Both the position numbers and the translations under genes were made by a program. Shown piece after piece: positions 26,651-34,961 of a stretch of 54,707 nt of DNA. Source of the DNA: Anaerobacillus alkalilacustris (lineage in GTDB: Bacteria; Bacillota; Bacilli; Bacillales; Anaerobacillaceae); NCBI RefSeq assembly GCF_001866005.1, contig NZ_MLQR01000024.1, positions 1-54,707 of the forward strand, read 5' to 3'. The notes under the pieces were generated by a model. It saw only the letters and a list, made by a program, of their open reading frames with translations. It made no database searches and was not told the DNA's origin. How positions within the stretch are numbered: position 1 is the first letter of the stretch; each line of letters opens with the position of its first letter.

Positions 26651-26752
26651 GTGGATTTTTTTATCATAATGGTAGCCCCAGTACTTGTCGTTTTTATTTC
26701 AGTTATTGTTTTCTTTATATGGGCATTAAAAAGTAAAGAAAATTACAAGTAG
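26651..26752 (+). CDS. cydS: Cytochrome bd oxidase small subunit, CydS-like
   Basis: A 33-residue single-membrane-helix protein started by GTG, ten bases after GAAAGGG, and ending at TAG 26750-26752. It begins VDFFIIMVAP and has a hydrophobic helix to about residue 25 followed by a polar KSKENYK tail. The Geobacillus CydS subunit, as I remember it, is also 33 residues and starts MQTFLIMYAPMVVV, so both length and the F-I-M-x-AP pattern agree. In that enzyme CydS packs against CydA and helps hold the hemes. The stop is 15 bases before the cydA start, and the cydA ribosome binding site overlaps the stop codon. A TTG three codons upstream is less well placed. Confidence 0.82.
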   Translation: MDFFIIMVAPVLVVFISVIVFFIWALKSKENYK

Positions 26753-26767
26753 AAGGAGGAATAAAAA

Positions 26768-28102
26768 TTGGAGTTTGATACGTTATTATTAAGCCGTTTA
26801 CTTACATTTATAACGTTAGCATTTCATATTATTTTTGCGACGATCGGTGTTGGTTTACCGCTTTATATATGTTTAGCCGAGTTAATTGGTATAAAAAGAA
26901 AAGATCCATACTTTATCTTATTAGCAAGAAGGTGGACGAGAGGTTACGTAATTCTTGTTGCTGTTGGCGTCGTAACTGGCACGATTATAGGTTTGCAATT
27001 ATCCTTATTATGGCCTAGTTTTATGCAAAAAGCCGGCCACTTAGTTGGACTACCATTGTTTATGGAGACTTTTGCCTTTTTCTTTGAAGCAATTTTTTTG
27101 GGGATCTATATATATACTTGGGACCGTTTTTCCAACCCCATTTTTCATTGGTTATTATCCATCCCTGTTGTAATTGGGTCATCTGCATCTGCATTTTTTA
27201 TTACAACTGTAAATGCATTCATGAATACACCAAGAGGCTTCACATTAGTTGATGGCTCATTTTTGAATGTACAACCATTAGTTGCGATGTTTAACCCTGC
27301 TACACCAACAAAAGTTGCACACGTACTGACAACAGCTTATTTGACTTCAGGGTTTGTATTGGCAAGTATTGCAGCTTACTTTTTATTAAAAGGAAAAAGT
27401 CACGTTTATTATAAAAAAGCACTACACTTTTCAATGATAGGTTGTTTAGTTTTTTCGATTTTTACAATGTTAAATGGCGATTTTGCTGGGAAGTATTTAG
27501 CCAAGTACCAACCAGAAAAACTCGCAGCAGCTGAATGGCATTTTGAGACAGAAACTCGTGCAAAATTGCTTTTAGGTGGAATCCTTGATGAGGAAACACT
27601 AGAGGTTAAATACGGTATTGGAATTCCAGCTGCTCTCAGTATATTGGCCTATAATTCCCCAGATGCGGAAGTAATAGGACTTAATGATTTCCCAAGGGAT
27701 TTATGGCCCCCACTTTATATCCATTATTTTTTTAACATTATGATATTTAGTGGAATGTTCTTAGCATTTGTTGCAGTTCTATATTTTGTTTTTTATTATG
27801 TCAAAGCATTGAATTCGCTACACCCTTGGTTGTTACGAGGCATATTTCTAGGTGGACCGTTAGCAATGCTTGCTATTGAATCAGGATGGATTATGACTGA
27901 AGTAGGTAGGCAACCATGGATTATAGTTGGACTTATGAGGACAGGTGAAGCTGTTACGACAGCAGGGGAAGTGTTTGAAATGCTAATTTTGTTTACAAGT
28001 TTGTATTTCATTTTAGGTTTATTAGTACCGGTTATTTTAATTCGTTTATTTTCAAAAAAATCAGCAGAAACTGAGATCGAAAAAAGAGGGATTATTTTAT
28101 AG
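26768..28102 (+). CDS. cydA: Cytochrome bd-type quinol oxidase subunit I
   Basis: A 444-residue heme-carrying membrane subunit started by TTG after AGAAGGAGGA. Expected residues are present: His20 (heme b595 ligand position), Glu100 and Glu107 (the paired acidic residues of the heme b595/d proton path) and His185 (heme b558). The diagnostic GRQPW lies near residue 380. The periplasmic Q-loop is short, as in the Bacillus/Geobacillus type and in cyanide-insensitive CioA. It oxidises menaquinol and reduces O2 to water with high affinity, useful in low oxygen. It is the second gene of cydS-cydA-cydB. No cydCD assembly genes follow in this window. Confidence 0.95.
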   Translation: MEFDTLLLSRLLTFITLAFHIIFATIGVGLPLYICLAELIGIKRKDPYFILLARRWTRGYVILVAVGVVTGTIIGLQLSLLWPSFMQKAGHLVGLPLFMETFAFFFEAIFLGIYIYTWDRFSNPIFHWLLSIPVVIGSSASAFFITTVNAFMNTPRGFTLVDGSFLNVQPLVAMFNPATPTKVAHVLTTAYLTSGFVLASIAAYFLLKGKSHVYYKKALHFSMIGCLVFSIFTMLNGDFAGKYLAKYQPEKLAAAEWHFETETRAKLLLGGILDEETLEVKYGIGIPAALSILAYNSPDAEVIGLNDFPRDLWPPLYIHYFFNIMIFSGMFLAFVAVLYFVFYYVKALNSLHPWLLRGIFLGGPLAMLAIESGWIMTEVGRQPWIIVGLMRTGEAVTTAGEVFEMLILFTSLYFILGLLVPVILIRLFSKKSAETEIEKRGIIL

Positions 28103-28119
28103 AAACGTGGGGTGTTACA

Positions 28120-29142
28120 ATGAACGACATATCCGTTGAAATTATTGGTATCACCGTATTATGGATTTTTCTATACGGGTATTTAATGATTGCATCGATT
28201 GATTTTGGTGCTGGGTTTTATTCCTTTTATGCTAGGGTAACTGATAAAAAGCATAGTATTAGGGTAGTTATTGATCGTTATTTATCACCAGTATGGGAAG
28301 TTACCAACGTCTTTCTTGTTTTTTTCTTTGTTGGTTTGATAGGTTTTTTTCCTGATACAGCCTATTATTATGGTACAGCATTGCTAGTTCCAGGGAGTAT
28401 AGCATTGGTATTACTAGCTATACGAGGCTCTTTTTATGCATTTGCAAATTATGGGGTTAGGGAAAATAATATTTATTTATTTTTATACGGTGTATCAGGT
28501 TTGTTTATCCCTGCATCTTTATCCATTGTGCTAACGATATCAGAAGGAGGGTTTATAGGACAAGAAGGAGAACATGTACACTTATTGTTGTCTGAACTTT
28601 TTTTCAGTGCCTACTCTTGGGGTGTTGTATTATTATCGATTGTTAGTGTGTTATTTATTAGTGCTAGCTTTTTAACTTATTATGCGCAGCGAGCGGAAGA
28701 TGACGATGCCTACAAACTAATGAGAAAGTTTACGTTAATATGGAGTGGACCAACTATCCTACTAAGTTTTTTAGTTTTTTTAACGTTACGTACACATAAC
28801 TTGGAACATTTCGAAGCAATGGTCGGGGAATTTTACTTTTTTGTGTTATCGTTAATTTTTTTCATAGGTGCAGTGTGGTTAATTTATAAACAAAAGTACT
28901 TTGGGACAGCTTTTATTTTTGTAGCTTTACAATATGGGTTTGCATTTTTTGGTTATGGTTATACACATTTGCCCTACATCCTCTACCCTACATTAACGAT
29001 ATATGAAAGTATCACCGGTGACGAGATGGGTATTTCATTAATTATTGCCTTTATAAGTGGGTTACTATTGCTCATTCCTTCTTTATATATGCTCTTTCGA
29101 TTGTTTATATTTAATGCTGAATATAACAAAGGCGTACGATAA
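28120..29142 (+). CDS. cydB: Cytochrome bd-type quinol oxidase subunit II
   Basis: A 340-residue membrane protein with eight to nine hydrophobic helices. The N-terminal helix carries YLMIASIDFGAGFYSFYAR, the family's signature near Asp/Gly; a VWEVTNVFLVFFFVG segment follows, where typical CydB proteins have PVWEGNQVW. It is the structural partner of CydA. The gene begins 17 bases after cydA behind a GTGGGGTG ribosome binding site and is followed by a terminator at 29153. The ENV/ETN substitution around residue 62 places it with the CioB-like branch. Confidence 0.92.
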   Translation: MNDISVEIIGITVLWIFLYGYLMIASIDFGAGFYSFYARVTDKKHSIRVVIDRYLSPVWEVTNVFLVFFFVGLIGFFPDTAYYYGTALLVPGSIALVLLAIRGSFYAFANYGVRENNIYLFLYGVSGLFIPASLSIVLTISEGGFIGQEGEHVHLLLSELFFSAYSWGVVLLSIVSVLFISASFLTYYAQRAEDDDAYKLMRKFTLIWSGPTILLSFLVFLTLRTHNLEHFEAMVGEFYFFVLSLIFFIGAVWLIYKQKYFGTAFIFVALQYGFAFFGYGYTHLPYILYPTLTIYESITGDEMGISLIIAFISGLLLLIPSLYMLFRLFIFNAEYNKGVR

Positions 29143-29152
29143 AAACAGAAGA

Positions 29153-29183
29153 AAGTCCTTAGTTTTAGCTAAGGGCTTTTTTT
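29153..29183 (+). terminator. Rho-independent terminator of the cyd operon
   Basis: AGTCCTTAG pairs with CTAAGGGCT around TTTTAG, followed by a seven-T run. Confidence 0.85.
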
Positions 29184-29278
29184 GGAAGCTACTACTTTGA
29201 TTACTTAGAAGTTGCTTTGCGAGAAGCTAACGAAGTGGCAAAGTAGCAGCTGCTCGCCACCAAGGCGCTTGCACTTTT
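29183..29278. repeat. Partial copy of the dispersed hairpin repeat
   Basis: It begins GGAAGCTACTACTTTGATTACTT and ends CCAAGGCGCTTGCACTTTTTCT, matching the inner right half and right terminus of the long copy at 51362-51727 (GAAGCTACTACTTGGATTAC and CCAAAGGGCTTGCGATTTTCT). The left terminus is missing. From 29280 to 29428 I see no gene. Confidence 0.6.
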
Positions 29279-29428
29279 TCTGTGAAAATAACATTGTCGA
29301 GCCCACGACTAAGAGGTTAGAAAGCCTTAAAACAGGGATTTTTAGAAAAAAGGCAATACCAAAATTAGAGGGTGTGACATCATTTTTTTAAAATAACAAC
29401 CTTAATTGATTATAGAAATAGGGGTTAT

Positions 29429-29771
29429 CTAACCAGCTAGACAGGGTTCTGAGAAGTGTTGTTTATTGAGAAATAAAGTATAAATAATTTTAATGACCTT
29501 GTGCGTTATAGCCTGTAAAGCTTTTTTCTTACCTCGTCTAGCAGAAAGAGACCAAAAAGTATTTGCCATTGAAGTCTTTTTCGACCTTGTTATTGCCCAT
29601 GCAAACTCACACAGAGCTGATTTTATATGTGGGTTTCCTTGAACGCTTTTGGAACTTTTTTTTACCAGCACTTTCATTATTTCCAGGTGATACACCAGCC
29701 CAAGAAGCTAAATGTCTAGATGAAGGAAATTGACCCATATCCGTTCCGATTTCAGCAATAATACAGTCCTG
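29429..29771 (-). pseudogene. IS110-family transposase remnant
   Basis: Two frames give the C-terminal Transposase_20 region of IS110-type enzymes: IIAEIGTDMGQFPSSRHLAS then WAGVSPGNNESAGKKK in one frame (about 29650-29771) and GNPHIKSALCEFAWAITRSK and KKALQAITHKVIKIIYTLF in the other (29429-29640). The catalytic N-terminal DEDD domain is absent and a frameshift separates the halves, so it is dead. Its 5' edge abuts the RCC1-repeat remnant at about 29770, which suggests that the element inserted into or next to that gene. Confidence 0.85.
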
Positions 29772-30205
29772 TTTCAGCAAATACTGATATTGGTTCAGCT
29801 GCTGTTTATGTAGCTAATAACAATTCATATGCAGTAACATCGATGGTGAAGTATGGTCATGGGGAGTTAATCAAAATGGTAAATTAGGTATTGGAAGTAC
29901 TGATTTTACTGATGATGGGGAGCGATTATTCCAGTGAAAATCCCTCTCTTTACTAATGTAAAAGCTTTAGCTACAGGTAGTGGTCATATTATAGGCTTAA
30001 AAAATGCTGGAACTGTTTGGGGTTGGGGTAGAAATGATTTAGGACAATTAGGATTAGGCAACATTGAAAGTCCAGTTATTTCACCAGTGCAAATTACGGG
30101 ATTAGATAACGTAAAAACAATCCACGCAGGAAACAATTTCTCTTTACCTTAAAAAATGACGGAACAGTTTGGACGTGGGGTGTTCGCGATAACGGGAGGT
30201 TAGGT
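29768..30205 (+). pseudogene. RCC1-repeat protein remnant
   Basis: Three frames in succession encode RCC1-like beta-propeller repeats: DGEVWSWGVNQNGKLGIGS (about 29840-29900), AGTVWGWGRNDLGQLGLGN (about 30005-30065) and DGTVWTWGVRDNGRLGL (about 30155-30205). At least three frameshifts or stops separate them (near 29845, 29935 and 30150). RCC1/ATS1 repeat proteins of bacilli are large secreted or surface proteins with S-layer or other anchoring domains. Only an internal piece survives. The following class D sortase remnant fits a former surface-protein locus. Confidence 0.8.
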
Positions 30206-30258
30206 CTAACTGAGTTAGTCATCATTTTCATATTTGAAAATATAAAATGGAGGAGTTT

Positions 30259-30675
30259 ATGGTTTTTCAATGGCTAACTAAACTAGGATTTATCATTGGA
30301 CTAGGTACTGCTATATATAGTGGGTATATGATTGGTATGGTAACCAATAAGTTGTAATTGCATTAACAGAAGCAAAAGAGGTACTAAGTATAGAGGGGGA
30401 TGTTATTGATAGACAAACACTACCATTATTACAACAAGAAATAAAACAGGAACTAGATTTTACAGATGCATTTGGAATTTTAACTATTCCTAAATTAGAT
30501 AGAGAGCGGTTCTTATACGTATGAAGTTACAACGACTTATATTGTTGATGCTGATGATCTGACGGTCATAGATTTTACGATTGATGAAGAAGTTCTTCTA
30601 CTAACTACATGTTATCCATTTAGTTATGTTGGGATTGCACCACTTCGTTATGTGATTGAAGCTAAACCGAAATAA
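30259..30675 (+). pseudogene. Class D sortase, internally deleted and frameshifted
   Basis: An ATG after TGGAGGAG opens a 32-residue membrane anchor (MVFQWLTKLGFIIGLGTAIY...). The shifted frame continues with FTDAFGILTIPKLDRE, the start of the sortase barrel. The next readable piece is SGSYTYEVTTTYIVDADDLT, then LLLTTCYPFSYVGIAPLRYV, which contains the catalytic TTC cysteine and is typical of class D. The stretch between LDRE and SYTYE, about 60 residues with the catalytic histidine (SGHRD-type motif), is missing. At least two frameshifts exist. The enzyme cannot be active. Confidence 0.85.
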
Positions 30676-30711
30676 TTAATGTAACAGCTTATAAATTGAT
30701 AAACAAAACAA

Positions 30712-30740
30712 TTGCGAAATAGTGAATACTAATATAAAAT
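30712..30740 (+). promoter_or_regulatory. Promoter of the riboswitch-controlled nrd operon
   Basis: TTGCGA (-35), a 17-base spacer and TAAAAT (-10). The predicted start, near 30747, leaves a leader of about 430 bases that holds the cobalamin riboswitch and a terminator. A short AT palindrome, CTATATATAG, lies at 30780-30789. Confidence 0.5.
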
Positions 30741-30821
30741 TACGAGTACAAGATATAGTTTACGCGAGCGAGGATAGAACTATATATAGAATTTTTTATG
30801 TTATTTCATAATTTTACGGAA

Positions 30822-30998
30822 AAATAGGTGTCTATTTATGAGACTTAATAGGGAATTCGGTGAAAATCCGCAACTGTCCCCGCAACTGTAATTGTGGACG
30901 AAATGAGATGACCACTATATAAGATTGTCACTTTTTGTGGTGCTTATATGGGAAGGCTCAAAGTAGGGTGAAGCAAAAGTCAGGAGACCTGCCTGTTT
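30822..30998 (+). ncRNA. Cobalamin (B12) riboswitch
   Basis: Conserved core elements appear in order: AATAGGGAA (30847-30855), GGTGAAAATCCG (30859-30870), CTGTCCCCGCAACTGTAA (30874-30891) and the B12 box AGTCAGGAGACCTGCCT (30978-30994). It lies in the long leader of the ribonucleotide reductase operon and is followed by a terminator at 31100, so the expected logic is premature termination when adenosylcobalamin is bound. The GCAACTGT segment follows GAAAATCC more loosely than the common CGGAGCTGT form, a small deviation. Confidence 0.93.
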
Positions 30999-31032
30999 TC
31001 CAAGTTTCTAAGTCTTCGGGGGCTGGGATTCT

Positions 31033-31131
31033 AGAAACGGTACGAATAATGATATGGGAGGAGTTGTTTCCTACCCATAAATTATATAATGCCGTTTCTC
31101 TAGCCTCTTCCACGTAGGAAGGGGTTTTTTA
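31033..31131 (+). terminator. Riboswitch expression platform with terminator
   Basis: CCTCTTCC (31104-31111) pairs with GGAAGGGG (31117-31124) and is followed by six Ts. Upstream, AGAAACGG (31034-31041) can pair with CCGTTTCT (31091-31098) around an inner hairpin (TGGGAGGA / TCCTACCCA). These are mutually arranged structures of the kind needed for a transcriptional switch. The nrd start codon lies 49 bases after the T-run. Confidence 0.75.
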
Positions 31132-31179
31132 CACGTTAGGAAAGTATAGGTAAGAAAAATTGAGAGAGGTGGCTATAAC

Positions 31180-33405
31180 TTGAACGTTGTCATAGATCCT
31201 GAACAAAAATGGAAAGAACAAATAACTTTAATCATGAAAAAATTTCCAAATCTTAATTATCGTAATTTTGAAGACAAATCTTTTCGAATGCTAGAGAAAT
31301 TAGATAATCAAAATGAAGAAAAAATCTTAAACAAGATTATTTTAGAAGCACTTGACCATATTACCAGTGAAGAACCTGATTGGACGTATATTGCAGCACA
31401 AATTTATGTAAATCTTTTATACAAACAAGTTGAAAGAAATCGTGGCGGACGAGTCTATCAATCCTTCAATAAGCTCATTGAAAGTTTATATGAGAAAGGG
31501 ATCTATCGTAACGATTTATTAAATTGTTATGATCGAATGGAAATTAATGAATTAGAAGGTTTACTAACTCCAAAAAATGATCAATTATTTACATATATTG
31601 GCGTGAAGACGTTAGCTGATCGTTATTTAGCCAAAACACATGAAGGGTTACTTTATGAACTCCCACAAGAACGATTTTTAATCATTGCGATGACATTGAT
31701 GAGGAAAGAACCGAAGCAAAAAAGACTAGAATATGTGAAAGAAGCGTACTGGGCTTTATCTAATCTTTATATGACGGTTGCAACGCCGACTTTGGCGAAT
31801 GCTGGAAAAACCTATGGGCAATTATCGAGCTGCTTTATTGATACAGTTGATGATAGTTTAAGAGGAATATTTGATAGTAATACGGATGCTGCAACTGTGA
31901 GTAAAAATGGTGGAGGTTTAGGGTTATATTTAGGTAAAATTCGTGCGAAAGGGTCTTCGATTAAGAAGTTTAAAGGTAATTCGTCGGGTGTTTTACCATG
32001 GATGAAGCAGTTAAATAATACCGCAGTTAGTGTTGACCAACTCGGGCAACGTCAAGGGGCAATTGCAGTATATTTAGATATTTGGCATAAAGATATCTTT
32101 TCTTATTTAGATGCAAAATTAAATAATGGTGATGAGCGCCTTCGGACACATGATTTATTTACTGGTGTTTGTATTCCAGATTATTTTATGGAAAAGGTAG
32201 AACAAAGAGATGATTGGTATCTGTTTGATCCACATGAAGTTCGGCAAATAATGGGCTTTTCTTTAGAAGATTACTATGATGAGAAGCAAGGTCATGGAAG
32301 TTTCCGAGAAAAGTATCAACAATGTATGGCCAATCAAGCTTTATCACGAGAAGTTGTCCCTGCAATTGAAATATTTAAAAGGATCATGATTTCCCAACTA
32401 GAAACGGGTACACCTTATATGTTTTATCGAGATACAGTTAATCGATTAAATCCAAATAAACATGCTGGGATGATTTACGGATCAAATCTTTGTACAGAGA
32501 TTATGCAAAATATGAGTGCAACCACGGTAAAGGAAGAGGTCACAAAAGACGGAAAAATCATTGTAACAAAGCAGCCAGGTGATTACGTTGTGTGTAATTT
32601 GAGCTCAATATCATTGGCTAGAGCAGTACTCGATGACGTTCTAGAACGATTAATCCCAATTCAAATTAGGATGCTTGATAATGTTATTGATTTAAACCGT
32701 ATTAACGTCTTGCAAGCTGAGATCACTAATCAAAAATATCGAGCCATAGGTTTAGGCACATTTGGATGGCATCATTTACTTGCGTTAAAACAAATAAAGT
32801 GGGAATCAAATGAGGCTGTTGAATATTCAGATCATTTATATGAAAAAATTAATTATCTTTCAATAAAGGCAAGTCTTGAACTGGCAAAAGAGAAAGGTGC
32901 TTATCCGATGTTTAAAGGCTCTGAATGGGAGTCTGGTAAATATTTTGATGATAGAGACTATCACTCACAGAAATGGAAGCAACTTAAGTTTGAAGTAATG
33001 AATAATGGAATTCGAAACGGTTATTTGCTTGCCGTGGCACCAAACTCTTCAACTTCGATCATCGCTGGTTCGACTGCATCAATTGACCCAATATTTAAAA
33101 AAGAATACTCAGAAGAGAAGAAAAATTATAAAATTCCAGTTACTGCTCCTGATTTGAGTGCTACGACAACTTGGTACTATAAACCGGCTCACATGATCGA
33201 TCAGCATTGGAGTATTAAACAAAATGGTGCAAGACAAAAACACATCGATCAAGCGATCTCATTTAACATTTATGTGAAAAATACGATACGTGCTAAGGAG
33301 TTGTTAGAACTTCATATAGCAGCATGGAAAGCAGGATTAAAAACTACTTATTATGTTCGTTCAACTTCTAGTGAGATAGAAGAGTGTGAAAGTTGTTCAA
33401 GCTAA
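31180..33405 (+). CDS. nrdA: Class I ribonucleoside-diphosphate reductase, large subunit
   Basis: A 741-residue catalytic subunit that reduces ribonucleotides to deoxyribonucleotides. It starts at TTG, eight bases after AGAGAGGTGG. Active-site cysteines are visible: Cys218 in LSSC, Cys438 in NLCTE (with Asn436 and Glu440), Cys472 in VVCNLSS, and the C-terminal redox pair Cys736/Cys739 in CESC. The two tyrosines of the radical path lie in TTYYVRS. An N-terminal ATP-cone is not apparent; the first ~90 residues look different, so allosteric activity control may be lacking. It is distinct from the shorter NrdE of bacilli. The leader carries a B12 riboswitch, which predicts expression only when B12 is scarce. 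Confidence 0.93.
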   Translation: MNVVIDPEQKWKEQITLIMKKFPNLNYRNFEDKSFRMLEKLDNQNEEKILNKIILEALDHITSEEPDWTYIAAQIYVNLLYKQVERNRGGRVYQSFNKLIESLYEKGIYRNDLLNCYDRMEINELEGLLTPKNDQLFTYIGVKTLADRYLAKTHEGLLYELPQERFLIIAMTLMRKEPKQKRLEYVKEAYWALSNLYMTVATPTLANAGKTYGQLSSCFIDTVDDSLRGIFDSNTDAATVSKNGGGLGLYLGKIRAKGSSIKKFKGNSSGVLPWMKQLNNTAVSVDQLGQRQGAIAVYLDIWHKDIFSYLDAKLNNGDERLRTHDLFTGVCIPDYFMEKVEQRDDWYLFDPHEVRQIMGFSLEDYYDEKQGHGSFREKYQQCMANQALSREVVPAIEIFKRIMISQLETGTPYMFYRDTVNRLNPNKHAGMIYGSNLCTEIMQNMSATTVKEEVTKDGKIIVTKQPGDYVVCNLSSISLARAVLDDVLERLIPIQIRMLDNVIDLNRINVLQAEITNQKYRAIGLGTFGWHHLLALKQIKWESNEAVEYSDHLYEKINYLSIKASLELAKEKGAYPMFKGSEWESGKYFDDRDYHSQKWKQLKFEVMNNGIRNGYLLAVAPNSSTSIIAGSTASIDPIFKKEYSEEKKNYKIPVTAPDLSATTTWYYKPAHMIDQHWSIKQNGARQKHIDQAISFNIYVKNTIRAKELLELHIAAWKAGLKTTYYVRSTSSEIEECESCSS

Positions 33406-33419
33406 GGGAGGATTAATTT

Positions 33420-34457
33420 ATGAGTATATTGCAACGACGTAAACTTTATGATGTTACAGCACCAAATGCTTCAACGGGAATCATTAATGGAAAAAGTTCT
33501 AACGTTTTAAATTGGGATGATGTACGATTTTCGTGGGCCTATCCTCTTTATAAAAATATGCTGGCAAACTTTTGGACTCCGTTTGAAATTAATATGTCGG
33601 CGGATATCAAGCAATATGAAAAACTATCAGCAACTGAAAAAGAAGCTTTTAATAAAATTATTGGTTTACTTGCTTTTTTAGATAGTATTCAAACCGATTA
33701 TTCGATGCATGTGGCCAAATACTTAACAGATTCTAGTTTGTCAGCATTAATGACTGTTCTTTCGTTTCAAGAAGTGGTTCATAATCAAAGCTATTCGTAT
33801 GTTTTATCTAGTGTTGTTCAAAAACATAAGCAAGATGAGATTTTTGAATATTGGAAACATGATCCAATCCTTCGTGAAAGAAATGATTTTATTGCTGAAG
33901 GATATGAACGTTTTATTGAACATCCAACTCCACAAACGTTATTAGAATCGATTGTATTTGATGTTATATTAGAAGGTTTAAATTTTTATTCAGGCTTTAG
34001 TTTCTTTTACAATTTAGCACGAAATCAAAAAATGGTATCAACCTCAACGATGATTAATTATATTAATCGTGATGAACAACTGCATGTTCATTTATTTTCA
34101 AATATTTTTAAGGAATTGAGAAAAGAGTATCCTGAACTTAATAGTGAAGCTAATCATAGGTTTGTTCAACGAACGTTTCGTAAAGCTGCTGAACTTGAAA
34201 TAAAGTGGGCGAAATATATTATTGGAGAAAAAATAGATGGAGTCGAAATGAATGATCTTGAGGCTTATATAAAGTTTATCGCCAATAAGCGTGTGAATGA
34301 GCTAGGAGTTGAGCGACCATATGAAGGCTATCGGACGAATCCTATGAAATGGATTAAAGCCTATGAGGACGTTAATAGTAGCAAAAGCGATTTCTTTGAA
34401 CAAAAATCACGCCAGTATACAAAAGTATCAGTTGATAATGGATTTGATGATCTTTAA
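33420..34457 (+). CDS. nrdB: Class I ribonucleoside-diphosphate reductase, small subunit
   Basis: A 345-residue ferritin-like radical-generating subunit. Metal ligands can be assigned by motif: Asp88, Glu118 and His121 in FQEVVHNQSY, Glu185 in ILEGLNF, Glu219 and His222 in DEQLH. The radical tyrosine position is Tyr125, four residues after His121, so this is a tyrosyl-radical enzyme (class Ia/Ib chemistry) and not a Tyr-less class Ic. No nrdI is adjacent, which argues against a strictly manganese NrdF. The gene starts 15 bases after nrdA with a GGGAGG ribosome binding site. It ends the operon before the terminator at 34501. Confidence 0.93.
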   Translation: MSILQRRKLYDVTAPNASTGIINGKSSNVLNWDDVRFSWAYPLYKNMLANFWTPFEINMSADIKQYEKLSATEKEAFNKIIGLLAFLDSIQTDYSMHVAKYLTDSSLSALMTVLSFQEVVHNQSYSYVLSSVVQKHKQDEIFEYWKHDPILRERNDFIAEGYERFIEHPTPQTLLESIVFDVILEGLNFYSGFSFFYNLARNQKMVSTSTMINYINRDEQLHVHLFSNIFKELRKEYPELNSEANHRFVQRTFRKAAELEIKWAKYIIGEKIDGVEMNDLEAYIKFIANKRVNELGVERPYEGYRTNPMKWIKAYEDVNSSKSDFFEQKSRQYTKVSVDNGFDDL

Positions 34458-34500
34458 AAAAATGATTAATAAGTAAACGAGTAACTGTGAAATGAAATTC

Positions 34501-34538
34501 AAGAGTTTTTAGCATCATTAGCTAAAAACTCTTTTTCA
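34501..34538 (+). terminator. Rho-independent terminator of the nrd operon
   Basis: AGAGTTTTTAGC pairs with GCTAAAAACTCT around ATCATTA, followed by TTTTC. Confidence 0.9.
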
Positions 34539-34566
34539 CATAATCAGAATTTATAAATTACTAACT

Positions 34567-34694
34567 TGAAAACTGTCTAGCTCCAGGCGCCTACGAGCTC
34601 GGTCACTTCAGTCCTTTTCGGAAGCCAAAAAGCGGCTTCTGTCAAAGGCCTTCCAGTGCCTTTCGCTCGTGACCAAGGCGCTTGCGCTTTTCTT
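34567..34694. repeat. Dispersed hairpin-type intergenic repeat, copy 2
   Basis: The left end is GAAAACTGTCTAGCTCCAGG, followed by CCTACGAGCTCGGTCACTTC, and the right end is GACCAAGGCGCTTGCGCTTT. It shares the CCTACGAGCTCGGTCACTTC block with copy 3. An inner hairpin pairs GAAGCC with GGCTTC. It sits behind the nrd terminator. From 34695 to 34961 I see only the promoter region of the BCCT gene (possible TTCACA-17-TTTAAT at 34862-34890). Confidence 0.8.
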
Positions 34695-34961
34695 GATTAT
34701 TATGGAATAAAATTAAGACTAGTAAGTTTGATATAATGACTAGTTTTTCGGAAACAAGAGGATGATACTTAAAATAAGAGCAATACGAAATATCTTAGGG
34801 AATAATTTAAAGCTATTCATGACTATCAATGAAAACTCGAGAATATCGCTGAGTATGGCTTTTCACATTTGCGGTAATTTATGGTTTAATTAAATCATAT
34901 TGTATGTACAGAAAAAACTTTACGAACAGTAGAACGATTATGGAAAGGAAGTGTCATAATA

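Noticed and set aside
29934..30152. Intact 72-codon gene
   Set aside because: It is one RCC1 repeat from a longer, frameshifted gene and has no ribosome binding site.
30935..31117. 60-codon frame within the riboswitch leader
   Set aside because: It runs across the B12 box and expression platform, whose RNA structure explains the sequence.
34762..34893. 43-codon frame between the repeat and the BCCT gene
   Set aside because: The start codon overlaps the only purine-rich tract, and the frame covers the expected BCCT promoter; composition is not convincing.
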